From: Mucilaginibacter phenanthrenivorans
Lineage (GTDB): Bacteria; Bacteroidota; Bacteroidia; Sphingobacteriales; Sphingobacteriaceae
NCBI RefSeq assembly: GCF_024721155.1
Contig: NZ_JAHVAP010000003.1
Coordinates: forward strand, 186,001 to 250,000
Reading direction: 5' to 3'
Length of the DNA: 64,000 nucleotides
Part shown: piece after piece, positions 33,591 through 41,618 of the stretch
Layout of the letters: each line of letters starts with the position of its first letter
How positions within the stretch are numbered: the stretch's first letter is position 1
The notes under the pieces: generated by a model
The model's database searches: none
What the model saw: the letters and a program-made list of their open reading frames with translations, nothing else
Told to the model about the DNA's origin: nothing
Made by a program: the position numbers and the translations under genes

Positions 33591-34892
33591 TTAAATTGGC
33601 AGCGAAATGATAAATTCTGTGTACTCGTTTTCCTTACTACGGATGTCGAGTTTACCCCCATGCGCCTTTACCACTATATCATAGCTTAACGAAAGACCCA
33701 ATCCGGTACCTTCACCAGTTGGTTTGGTTGTGAAAAATGGCTGCATTATTTTATCCTTTATCGAGTCTGGGATTCCTGTGCCGTTGTCTTTTACCCTAAT
33801 CTCCATGTACTTGCCTTTTAGCGATGTGGTGACCTCAACAACTGGTTTAAACGCTGCATCGGCTTTTTGCCTTTGCATAACCGCGTAAAAGGCATTATTA
33901 AACAGGTTCAATAACACCCGGCCTATATCTTGCGGCACCATATTGGCTAAAGGCAGATTGTCGGCCAAATGCGTTTCCAGGTTGGCGTTGAATGATTTGT
34001 CCTTTGCCCTAAGCCCATGGTAAGAAAGGCGCAGGTATTCGTCTGCAAGCTTATTAATATCAGTCGGTTCCTTGGTGGTGCTGCTGGCGCGGCTGTGCTG
34101 CAGCATTCCTTTAACTATCCCATCTGCACGTTGCCCGTGATGGCGGATCTTTTCCAGGTTTTGTTTAATATTTGCGGCAATGGCAATGGCTTCGTCCTTG
34201 TCCCCATTGTTTAACTCCTCTGTCATTTCTTCAATCAGTTCCATACTAACTTCGCTGAAATTATTAACGAAGTTAAGAGGATTCTGAATCTCGTGGGCAA
34301 TCCCGGCGGTAAGCTCACCCAACGAGGCCATTTTTTCTGATTGGATAAGTTGGTCCTGTGTAGCCTTCAGCTCTTCAACTATTTCCTGCAGGTTTTCCTT
34401 CTGCTTCACCAGTTCGGCGGTACGCTCACTCACTAAAGCCTCAAGCTCTGCTTTCCGTTCGGCAGCAATGCGTAGTTCTTCTTCCTGTTTATTTGAGTTC
34501 GCCCATTTGCTGAAGATCCACACAAAGGAGGCTATTGTAGCAAACTCAAAGAAATTGTCATGCTTGTCATAAAATACCGGGGCAATAAGCTGTGTCACGC
34601 CCGTTATAAAGCTTACGCCAACCAGTGGGAAGTTGGCCTGCAAATAACTTTTTTGCCCTTTAAAGTCGGGTTCCTTATCCACATAAAGTAACAAGCCTAA
34701 TAATAACGCAGCGCCGAGCATATTGTCGACCCCATCTTCAAGAAATGCTTGTACGGCTATATAAAGCACTATTACCACCCAGGTAGCTGTGTTAAAAAGT
34801 GTGCTCCATTTAAGATAGATATGTGTAGTTCTATAACGTTTTGATAAACGCCTGATCAATAAAAAAGCTGCAACGAAACAAAATACAGTCAT
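33591..34892 (-). CDS. Membrane histidine kinase (kinase 3)
   Basis: A 433-residue kinase with an N-terminal membrane domain of about four or five helices (1-155, no recognised sensor), a coiled coil (about 155-195), the H-box [18 protein letters not shown] and ATPase boxes. The kinase core is very close to those of kinases 1, 2 and 4. Here the segment before the G1 box is [17 protein letters not shown], the ordinary strand. It lies 124 bases upstream of kinase 2 and 74 bases downstream of kinase 4. Confidence 0.92.
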   Translation of the reverse strand: MTVFCFVAAFLLIRRLSKRYRTTHIYLKWSTLFNTATWVVIVLYIAVQAFLEDGVDNMLGAALLLGLLLYVDKEPDFKGQKSYLQANFPLVGVSFITGVTQLIAPVFYDKHDNFFEFATIASFVWIFSKWANSNKQEEELRIAAERKAELEALVSERTAELVKQKENLQEIVEELKATQDQLIQSEKMASLGELTAGIAHEIQNPLNFVNNFSEVSMELIEEMTEELNNGDKDEAIAIAANIKQNLEKIRHHGQRADGIVKGMLQHSRASSTTKEPTDINKLADEYLRLSYHGLRAKDKSFNANLETHLADNLPLANMVPQDIGRVLLNLFNNAFYAVMQRQKADAAFKPVVEVTTSLKGKYMEIRVKDNGTGIPDSIKDKIMQPFFTTKPTGEGTGLGLSLSYDIVVKAHGGKLDIRSKENEYTEFIISLPI

Positions 34893-34966
34893 GCGTTAAA
34901 ATTAATATTTACATCCTAAATATAATTATTTTAATGTCTTTAAACTTCATTTGCCCATTCGGTTTG

Positions 34967-37900
34967 TTAACTCACCGGTAATGTAACCACAAATTCAGTA
35001 TATTCCCCCTCTTTGCTATTGATATCAATCTTCCCGCCGTGTGCTTTTACCACAATATCATAGCTTAATGATAAGCCTAAACCGGTGCCCTCGCCTGTTG
35101 GCTTGGTGGTAAAAAAGGGCTGCATTATTTTATCCTTTATCGCATCGGGAATGCCGACACCATTATCTCTTACTTTGGCCCCCCAGCCCCCTGAAGGGGG
35201 AGCGAAAGTGGTAATCGTTACTGTTGGTTTATAATCCGGTCCTGCGGTTTTTGCTTTTTGATTTACGGCATAAAATGCATTGTTGAAAAGGTTTAGTAAT
35301 ACCCGGCCAATATCCTGCTGCACCACATTTGCCTTTGGTAATTTTTCATCAAAATTTGTTACCAGTTCGGCGTTAAAGGATTTATCCTTTGCCCTTAGGC
35401 CGTGGTAGGAAAGTTTTAAAAACTCGTCAGCCAAAGTATTAATATTGGTTGGTTGCCGCTCACCGGTGCTCGTGCGGCTGTGTTGCAGCATACCTTTTAC
35501 AATAAAGTCGGCCCGTTTGCCATGGTGCTGGATCTTTCCAAGATTGATTTCCAGGTCGTCTGCAATGGCAATGGCGTCTTCGGTATTGCCGGCCTTTAAT
35601 TCTTCCTTCAGCTCCTGCGTAAGCTCAACGCTTACCTCGCTAAAATTATTTACAAAGTTCAGTGGGTTTTGGATCTCGTGGGCTATACCGGCAGTGAGCT
35701 CACCAAGCGAAGCCATTTTCTCCGCCTGAATCAGTTGGTTTTGTGTGGATTTTAAATCAGTAATGGTTTCCGCAAGCTGGTCGCGCTGGGCTATTATTTC
35801 TTCCTGCTGCTCGCTTAATTGTTTGGTCCGGAGGCTTACCTTTTCTTCTAATAACTGATTTTCCATAATTAAATGGCGCGACCGGTAGTTGATGAAAAGG
35901 TATATCGAGGTAGCAAATAAAACAATATACAACAGCCACGCCCACCATTTAAACCACCACGGCGAATCTATGATAATTGTAAAGCTGTCGCCTGTGGTAT
36001 TCCATATGCCCGAGCTATTGGCAGCCCTTACCCTGAACGTGTAGGTGCCTGGCGAAAGATTGTTATAGGTAATGGTGCGGTTTGTGCCTGCCTGTACCCA
36101 TTGCCTGTCATATCCGTCCAGTTTACAGGCGTATATATTTTGTGCCGGGTTTTCATAATGCAGCGCTATGTAGTTAAATGTTAAGCTGTTTTCATCGTGG
36201 GCAAGCGTCAGGCTTTTGCGCCCGAAGGCCAAAACGTTTGTGGCTGATTTACTGTTGGCTCCCGGGTTGTTATAAGTTATACCTTCCAGGTGTACGACAG
36301 GAGGATATGGATCGCCATCCAGGTCCTTAGGATTAAAAATCGCAAGCCCATTGTTGATCGACAAAACAAATCGCCCGTCGGCCATATTCGTTCGCCCTAA
36401 TTGAGCCGACTCCGCATCCGGTAAAATATCAGCCAGCTTATAATTTTTAAGCGCCATGGTTTTAGGATCAAGCCGGGTGAGGCCCCTGTCTGACGCCATC
36501 CACAGCCGCCCGGTACTGTCTTCCTTTATGTCGGTAATGCTGTTATATAACAAACCCGAACGTTCATCAATTTGCCGTTTATAAGTCCCGGTTTTCAAAT
36601 CAAATTCAAATAGCCCGGTAAGGTAGGTGCCAACCCAGAACCTGCCCGTGTGGTCCTCGTAGATGGCCGAGATACACGTCATACGGGTGTTTTTCAGGGA
36701 ATAGTAAGAGAAGAACTTACCTGTTTTACGATCGAAGCGATTGAGACTGCCCGCATTAGTACCAACCCAAAATGTATTTTGCCGGTCTTCGTACATTACT
36801 ATTACCTGTCCGTCGTCAAGCGATCCATCGTTAACGTTATATAGTTTGGCGTAATCAGTATGATAAGGGTATCGGGTAATTTTTTTCGTTTGCGGATCAA
36901 AAGAGCAAAGCCCCTGGCTGTTGGCCAGGCCAAGCCAAATTATACCGGTATGGTCGCGAAAGATAGTATAAACATAGTCGTATGTGAGCGAGGCTGTGTC
37001 TTTAGGGTTGTTCCGGTAAACCTCCTTCTTGCCGGTTACGGTGTTATATGTTACAAAACCGCTGCTGGTTGCAATATAAAACACTTGGTTATCATCTACC
37101 GCATCCATTATTTTCTGCCCGGTATCTGCACTGAAGATCCTTTTAAAATTATTGGTGCCGTTTTGCCAGTCGTAAATTCCATTTTTATTCACTATCCCCG
37201 TATAACCGTTGCGTGTAGAGATTACGTGAGATGCTTCGCCGGGATAACTATTGCGAACACCCGGAATTTGCTTAATAACCTGGAAAGCACTTTTTAATTT
37301 ATTTACCCGGTTTGCCCCTGCATAACCAAAACCTAACCAAAGCGCATTGGTATGGTCGACCAATTTAAAGGATACATCAGCTGAAGAGAGCGCTCCCGAA
37401 TTAGTTTTATCCGTTTTATAATATTCAAACTTCCCGGTTTCGGGGTCGAAATAAAGCAGGTTATTCTGCGGCGACACCCAGAATTTACCGTCCTGATTTT
37501 CAACTATTCTGCCAAATGCTTTTATTTTTAGGCTATCGGCAGGTTTATAATTGGTAAATAACCCGGTTTGCCTATCCAGTTTTGATAATCCTGTTTCGGT
37601 AGCAAACCACAAGCGATGTTTTTTGTCCTCATAAATATCGTTTACGGATGCACTTGCCAGGCCAGCAGGCTGCGTCGAAGCGCTGTATTGTTTAATTATC
37701 CTGCCCTGTTTAATATCAAAACAGCTAATTTTTAAATCATGATTGATACCGTGAAAGGTGTTCATCCAAATAATACCGGGTTGTGATGCTGTAGCATACA
37801 ATGGATTTACACCGATAGTTTTTGACGTATCTGATGAGGTTAGATTGGCGCTTAATGGCTTGCCCTTCCCGTTGTAACGGTATAATCCATTGGTGCCACC

Positions 37901-38479
37901 AAACCAAACACTCCCGTCGGATCTGTTTACAAAAAAATTGACGCGTTCTGCATTAATATAATTGTAGCCTTTATCCTGTTTGCTGAAAAACTCGTATTGG
38001 TGTGTTTTTACGTCAAACTTTACCGCCTTGTTAATTTTATCGTTTATATCGCCCCATAAATTTCCGGCGTTGTCAATTTTTTTCAGATTAAAATACTGAG
38101 AGAACTTAGTTGAGGGATACGCAAACTGATCAAAGGCGTCGGTGGCCCTGTTGTACCTGAAGATTCCATTGCCGGCAACAGTTACCCAAACTGCTTTATT
38201 AATGGTGTCGGCCATAACCGTAATTACATTGGTTACAGGCGACAGATTTATCTTATCCGATCCAAGGTAGTACACCTTGTAATTATAACCATCATATTTT
38301 ACGAGGCCGTTTTGAGTCGCTATCCAAATGTATCCCTCTGAATCTTCGGCTATTGCGCGAACATATGATTCGGGCAGCCCTTTTTTAATATCCAGTTTAT
38401 CGAAATACAGATGGTTAGTTTGAGCCTGGCCGCATAAACAAAAGGCAAGGATCAATATAAACAGCAAGGTTTTTTTCAT
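34967..38479 (-). CDS. Histidine kinase with two-component-regulator propeller (kinase 4)
   Basis: An 1170-residue sensor. Signal peptide (CGQA-Q), about 12-14 reg_prop beta-propeller repeats (GYIWIATQNGLVKYDG, HRLWFATETGLSKLDRQTG, GRFWVGTYLTGLFEFD), a Y_Y_Y domain (about 770-840, ending RAANSSGIWNTTG), one membrane helix (WWAWLLYIVLFATSIYLFI), a coiled coil, and the same kinase core as its neighbours. Unlike hybrid one-component sensors of Bacteroides it has no receiver or AraC domain. As in kinase 2, [18 protein letters not shown] lies before the G1 box, encoded by the palindrome at 35178-35203. It is the first gene of the block and may have its own promoter. Confidence 0.94.
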   Translation of the reverse strand: MKKTLLFILILAFCLCGQAQTNHLYFDKLDIKKGLPESYVRAIAEDSEGYIWIATQNGLVKYDGYNYKVYYLGSDKINLSPVTNVITVMADTINKAVWVTVAGNGIFRYNRATDAFDQFAYPSTKFSQYFNLKKIDNAGNLWGDINDKINKAVKFDVKTHQYEFFSKQDKGYNYINAERVNFFVNRSDGSVWFGGTNGLYRYNGKGKPLSANLTSSDTSKTIGVNPLYATASQPGIIWMNTFHGINHDLKISCFDIKQGRIIKQYSASTQPAGLASASVNDIYEDKKHRLWFATETGLSKLDRQTGLFTNYKPADSLKIKAFGRIVENQDGKFWVSPQNNLLYFDPETGKFEYYKTDKTNSGALSSADVSFKLVDHTNALWLGFGYAGANRVNKLKSAFQVIKQIPGVRNSYPGEASHVISTRNGYTGIVNKNGIYDWQNGTNNFKRIFSADTGQKIMDAVDDNQVFYIATSSGFVTYNTVTGKKEVYRNNPKDTASLTYDYVYTIFRDHTGIIWLGLANSQGLCSFDPQTKKITRYPYHTDYAKLYNVNDGSLDDGQVIVMYEDRQNTFWVGTNAGSLNRFDRKTGKFFSYYSLKNTRMTCISAIYEDHTGRFWVGTYLTGLFEFDLKTGTYKRQIDERSGLLYNSITDIKEDSTGRLWMASDRGLTRLDPKTMALKNYKLADILPDAESAQLGRTNMADGRFVLSINNGLAIFNPKDLDGDPYPPVVHLEGITYNNPGANSKSATNVLAFGRKSLTLAHDENSLTFNYIALHYENPAQNIYACKLDGYDRQWVQAGTNRTITYNNLSPGTYTFRVRAANSSGIWNTTGDSFTIIIDSPWWFKWWAWLLYIVLFATSIYLFINYRSRHLIMENQLLEEKVSLRTKQLSEQQEEIIAQRDQLAETITDLKSTQNQLIQAEKMASLGELTAGIAHEIQNPLNFVNNFSEVSVELTQELKEELKAGNTEDAIAIADDLEINLGKIQHHGKRADFIVKGMLQHSRTSTGERQPTNINTLADEFLKLSYHGLRAKDKSFNAELVTNFDEKLPKANVVQQDIGRVLLNLFNNAFYAVNQKAKTAGPDYKPTVTITTFAPPSGGWGAKVRDNGVGIPDAIKDKIMQPFFTTKPTGEGTGLGLSLSYDIVVKAHGGKIDINSKEGEYTEFVVTLPVS
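35178..35203. repeat. GC-rich palindrome inserted in frame in kinase 4
   Basis: Near-identical to the copy in kinase 2 (CCCCCTGAAGGGGG core) at the same codon position, again giving APPSGGWGA. Shared by descent through duplication or gene conversion, or by separate insertion. Confidence 0.8.
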
Positions 38480-38593
38480 AGGCGGAGCTATACCGTAATA
38501 ATTGCTTTAAGTAAGCAAATAAACCGTGAATAAACAAATTCCGTTAGGCGGCAGAAATAAAACAATTAATATATTAGCCGCAAAATATTTTTT

Positions 38594-39175
38594 ATGCGGA
38601 TAGGCGATGCCGGTGATTTTATTATTAACAAACTGAATGATGAGCTTCCCGGCCATCTGATCTATCATAATTCAAGCCATGCCATTGATGTTTATGACGC
38701 GGCAAAACGCATTGGCGAGGCCGAGGGCATTACCGGTGATGATTTGACATTATTATTAACTGCAGCCTATTATCATGACGCCGGGTTCCTGGTTAAGGCA
38801 GCAGGCCATGAGGAGGAATCATGCCGGATAGCTCGAAATACGTTGCCAAACTTTGGTTATAACAATGATCAAATAGACCGTATTTGCGGGATGATTATGG
38901 CCACGCGACTGCCCCAATCGCCCAAAAATCATTTGGAGGAAATTTTGGCCGATGCAGATCTTGATAACCTTGGCCGCGACGACTTTTTCGACGTTTCTCA
39001 TAAACTATTCCTTGAAGGCTCGTTTTTCGGAAAGGTTACTGATGAAAGGGAATGGGACATTCAGCAAATCGATTTCATAGAACATCATCAATATTTTACT
39101 AAAACAGCCATTAATTTGCGCCAAGCTAAAAAGGATGCTAACTTAGGGCGCATAAAAGCACTGGTGAATTTATAA
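38594..39175 (+). CDS. HD-domain phosphohydrolase
   Basis: A 193-residue protein with an HD fold: HNSSHAIDVYDAAKRI provides the first His, YYHDAGF is the HD dyad, and LADADLDNLGRDDFF the distal Asp. Such small stand-alone HD proteins hydrolyse phosphomonoesters or phosphodiesters; the pattern is like predicted metal-dependent nucleotide phosphohydrolases. It is divergent from the kinase 4 gene and overlaps the YitT-type gene by one base (TAATG). A link with the cyclase at the far end of the kinase block is possible but unsupported. Confidence 0.85.
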   Translation: MRIGDAGDFIINKLNDELPGHLIYHNSSHAIDVYDAAKRIGEAEGITGDDLTLLLTAAYYHDAGFLVKAAGHEEESCRIARNTLPNFGYNNDQIDRICGMIMATRLPQSPKNHLEEILADADLDNLGRDDFFDVSHKLFLEGSFFGKVTDEREWDIQQIDFIEHHQYFTKTAINLRQAKKDANLGRIKALVNL

Positions 39176-40044
39176 TGAAAAACTTACTATTACCTAATTG
39201 GCTGCGTGATACCTTTTATGTTGTAATTGGTATTTTATTTAGCGGATTTGCACTACGAAGCTTTTTAGTCCCCAACAGCTTTTTTGATGGCGGCGTTACG
39301 GGGATCTCATTACTTGTACATGAGCTTTACCATTTTAACATAGCCTATGTTATCATTATCGCTAACATCCCTTTTATTATCATGGGCGCGTTCCAGGTTA
39401 ATAAGACCTTCGCTATCCGTACATTTGCAGCAGTAATAGGCTTAGGACTTTGCCTGTTATACTTTCCGTATCCGCCCATAACATCCGACAAATTGCTGGT
39501 ATCAATTTTCGGCGGGGTATTCATGGGCATTGGCGTGGGGCTGGCCATCAGGGGCGGCTGCGCACTTGACGGCATTGAAGTGCTTGCGTTGTACACCGGC
39601 AAGCGGATTGCGTTTACCATCAGCGAGATCATCCTCGGGATAAACATTGTTATCTTCCTTATCGCAGCCATAAAACTGGGACTGCCAACCTCCCTGTATT
39701 CTATTTTAACCTATTACACCGCCTCAAAAACCATCAGCTTTGTGATAGAGGGTTTGGAGGAATATACCGGCGTAACTATCATATCGGGCCAGAGCGAAGA
39801 AATTAAAAAACAACTGGTAATGACGCTTGGCCGCGGCATAACCATTTATAAAGGTGAGCGCGGTTTTTTAAAAGACAGCTTTGACATCAGTCACCCGGTT
39901 GATATTATCTTCACCGTGGTAACCCGTCTTGAAGTAAGGCGCATGCGTAACCTTATTTCTGATATCGATCCAAAGGCGTTTGTGTTTACCAGCACAATTA
40001 AGGAAGCCGCTGGCGGTGTATTAAAGAAAAGAGCAAGGCATTAG
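39175..40044 (+). CDS. YitT-family membrane protein
   Basis: A 289-residue protein with five or six membrane helices (about 10-190; DTFYVVIGILFSGFALRSFLVPNSFFDGGVTGIS at the start) and a C-terminal soluble DUF2179 domain (about 205-280: GVTIISGQSEEIKKQLVMTLGRGITIYKGERGF). The family is widespread and of unknown function; the DUF2179 part is thought to bind a ligand. It is translationally coupled to the HD-domain gene. An AGTC word-repeat begins right at its stop codon. Confidence 0.9.
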   Translation: MKNLLLPNWLRDTFYVVIGILFSGFALRSFLVPNSFFDGGVTGISLLVHELYHFNIAYVIIIANIPFIIMGAFQVNKTFAIRTFAAVIGLGLCLLYFPYPPITSDKLLVSIFGGVFMGIGVGLAIRGGCALDGIEVLALYTGKRIAFTISEIILGINIVIFLIAAIKLGLPTSLYSILTYYTASKTISFVIEGLEEYTGVTIISGQSEEIKKQLVMTLGRGITIYKGERGFLKDSFDISHPVDIIFTVVTRLEVRRMRNLISDIDPKAFVFTSTIKEAAGGVLKKRARH

Positions 40045-40134
40045 TGTTAAGTCAATAGTCTTTAGTCGCTAGTCTTAAGTAAAATAGGGCTCTTTTCTAA
40101 CTTAGGGCTCAGGGCTTCGGACTCAAGACCCTAT
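40043..40134. repeat. Inverted word-repeat, AGTC family, copy 2
   Basis: Left arm 40043-40080 (TAGTGTTAAGTCAATAGTC...) and right arm about 40100-40134 (ACTTAGGGCTCAGGGC..., GACTCAAGACCC) are imperfect inverted copies. It fills the spacer between two convergent genes. Confidence 0.68.
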
Positions 40135-40137
40135 TAG

Positions 40138-40515
40138 CTATTCCGCGCGGATAGCATAGATCTTTAAGCCGAGAATCCCAACCATTATCAACAGCATAAA
40201 AAACACTTCGATCCAGGAGATGCGGTGATTGAAAAACACCAGTTCTGCAATTTTTATGAAAATGAGTGTGATGGCTGTCCACACCGCGAATGCGGTGGCT
40301 GTCGGGATCTGTTTTATCGCCAGGGAGAAGAGATAGATATTTGCCAGCCCGAACAAAATATAACCCACAAAGGGGATCAACACAGGCAATCCTCCCTGCC
40401 ACCTGTAAAAGTTGATAAACCTTAACGATTTAAGGTCGCTGAACCTCATAAACTTTAAGCAAAATGTCCAGGCTGATTCGCAGCCGGCGGCAAATAACAG
40501 ATAGATCCAGGCCAA
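40138..40515 (-). CDS. Small multidrug resistance (SMR)-type transporter
   Basis: A 125-residue inner membrane protein with four membrane helices. MAWIYLLFAAGCESAWTFCLKF carries the membrane-embedded Glu of SMR proteins (here Glu14), and AIKQIPTATAFAVWTAITLIF matches the third-helix signature. The length is a little above the usual 105-115 residues owing to a longer loop (MRFSDLKSLRFINFYRWQGG). Likely a guanidinium/SugE-like or quaternary-ammonium exporter; which is not clear. It lies 10 bases after the stop of the sterol-desaturase-type gene on the same strand. Confidence 0.85.
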   Translation of the reverse strand: MAWIYLLFAAGCESAWTFCLKFMRFSDLKSLRFINFYRWQGGLPVLIPFVGYILFGLANIYLFSLAIKQIPTATAFAVWTAITLIFIKIAELVFFNHRISWIEVFFMLLIMVGILGLKIYAIRAE

Positions 40516-40525
40516 TGATTAAATT

Positions 40526-41482
40526 TTAAGTGTTGATAGTTTGATATTCATTTTCTACCACTTCGGGTTCAATAGGTATTCGCCGCACCTGTTCAGGCGG
40601 TAAAGTATTCTCCTTCTTTTCTACTCCTGCAAGGCGTCTTGCTTTTTTAATAAGATTTGGCCTGAGTTCATAATAATACCTGAACCATTTGTAACGCAAC
40701 AGGCTTTTTTCATCAAACCGTTTAACCGAAAATGCGTGCTGCAAAAAATAGTCTTTAGGATAATCATAATACAGCCCCCAGTTTTCCGGTTCATTTCCGG
40801 GTTTGTGCCCCGGATCGTAAACGGTACCCAAGAGATAATCCCACATCGCAAACTTGGTGGAGAAGTTGGCATGAAATACCTCGCGATAATTGGCATGGTG
40901 CCATAAATGCAGCTCGGGCGAATTGAAAATATATTTCAACCTACCCAGCTTCACGTTGATATTGGCATGAATAAACATCCCGAACATAGCATCCAGCATT
41001 GCCTTGATCGGGACAACAGCCGGGTCGGCGCCAAGTATTATTATGGGTGCAAATTCAATAGTCTGGTTGATGATAATCTCCAAGGCATGTGAGCGGGAAC
41101 CAGCCAAAAAATCTACCTCTTTACCCGAATGGTGTGCCTCATGTGTGCGCCATAATATTTTGCTGGAATGTTGCAGGCGATGGAAAAGGTAGATATATAG
41201 ATCGTGTGTTACCAGGAAGAATAGCACCTGTGCCGCCACCGGCCATTCTTTAAAAAAAGCAAAACCCTGCCAGCTGATATGATGCTGGACCGGGGCAATG
41301 ATATAGTCAAATATTACTATTTTAAGCACAAAGCTTTGGATAAGCGTATACCAGACCAAATCAATCCAAAACCCCTCCCTGAAAAACGGCAAGCCCTTAC
41401 GATAGGGCGAAATCCGTTCCCATGCTATGATAAATATTATACAGCAGATTAGGATGGTGGTGGTGATTTGTATTAATGTCAT
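40526..41482 (-). CDS. Sterol desaturase / fatty acid hydroxylase superfamily protein
   Basis: A 318-residue integral membrane di-iron enzyme. The three histidine clusters are present: HDLYIYLFHRLQH, HEAHHSG and, further on, HLWHHANYREVFHANF. Membrane helices occur around 5-25, 40-60, 75-95 and 140-165. The family hydroxylates or desaturates lipids (sterols, alkylglycerols, fatty acids); in Bacteroidota some members act on sphingolipid or carotenoid-type substrates. Its substrate here is unknown. The SMR gene follows at 10 bases, so the two are likely co-transcribed. Confidence 0.9.
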   Translation of the reverse strand: MTLIQITTTILICCIIFIIAWERISPYRKGLPFFREGFWIDLVWYTLIQSFVLKIVIFDYIIAPVQHHISWQGFAFFKEWPVAAQVLFFLVTHDLYIYLFHRLQHSSKILWRTHEAHHSGKEVDFLAGSRSHALEIIINQTIEFAPIIILGADPAVVPIKAMLDAMFGMFIHANINVKLGRLKYIFNSPELHLWHHANYREVFHANFSTKFAMWDYLLGTVYDPGHKPGNEPENWGLYYDYPKDYFLQHAFSVKRFDEKSLLRYKWFRYYYELRPNLIKKARRLAGVEKKENTLPPEQVRRIPIEPEVVENEYQTINT

Positions 41483-41490
41483 ATTATTAT

Positions 41491-41618
41491 AAGTCCAGAG
41501 TCCGAAGTCATTAGTCTCGAGTCGTTTTTAATTCAAAGTTCACAAGTGCTTTTCTCTCAATTAAATTATATAAAACACGGACTTAAGACTAATGACTTTG
41601 GACTACAGACTCAAGACT
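41491..41618. repeat. Inverted word-repeat, AGTC family, copy 3
   Basis: Left arm 41491-41524 (AAGTCCAGAGTCCGAAGTC...) and right arm 41579-41618 (GGACTTAAGACTAATGAC...) are imperfect inverted copies around about 55 bases. The right arm abuts the TAA stop of the phosphatase-NeuB fusion gene. Confidence 0.75.

Noticed and set aside
2421..41618. AGTC word-repeats as CRISPR-like arrays
   Set aside because: Word spacing is irregular, units drift, and the arms are inverted; there are no unique spacers of constant length and no cas genes.
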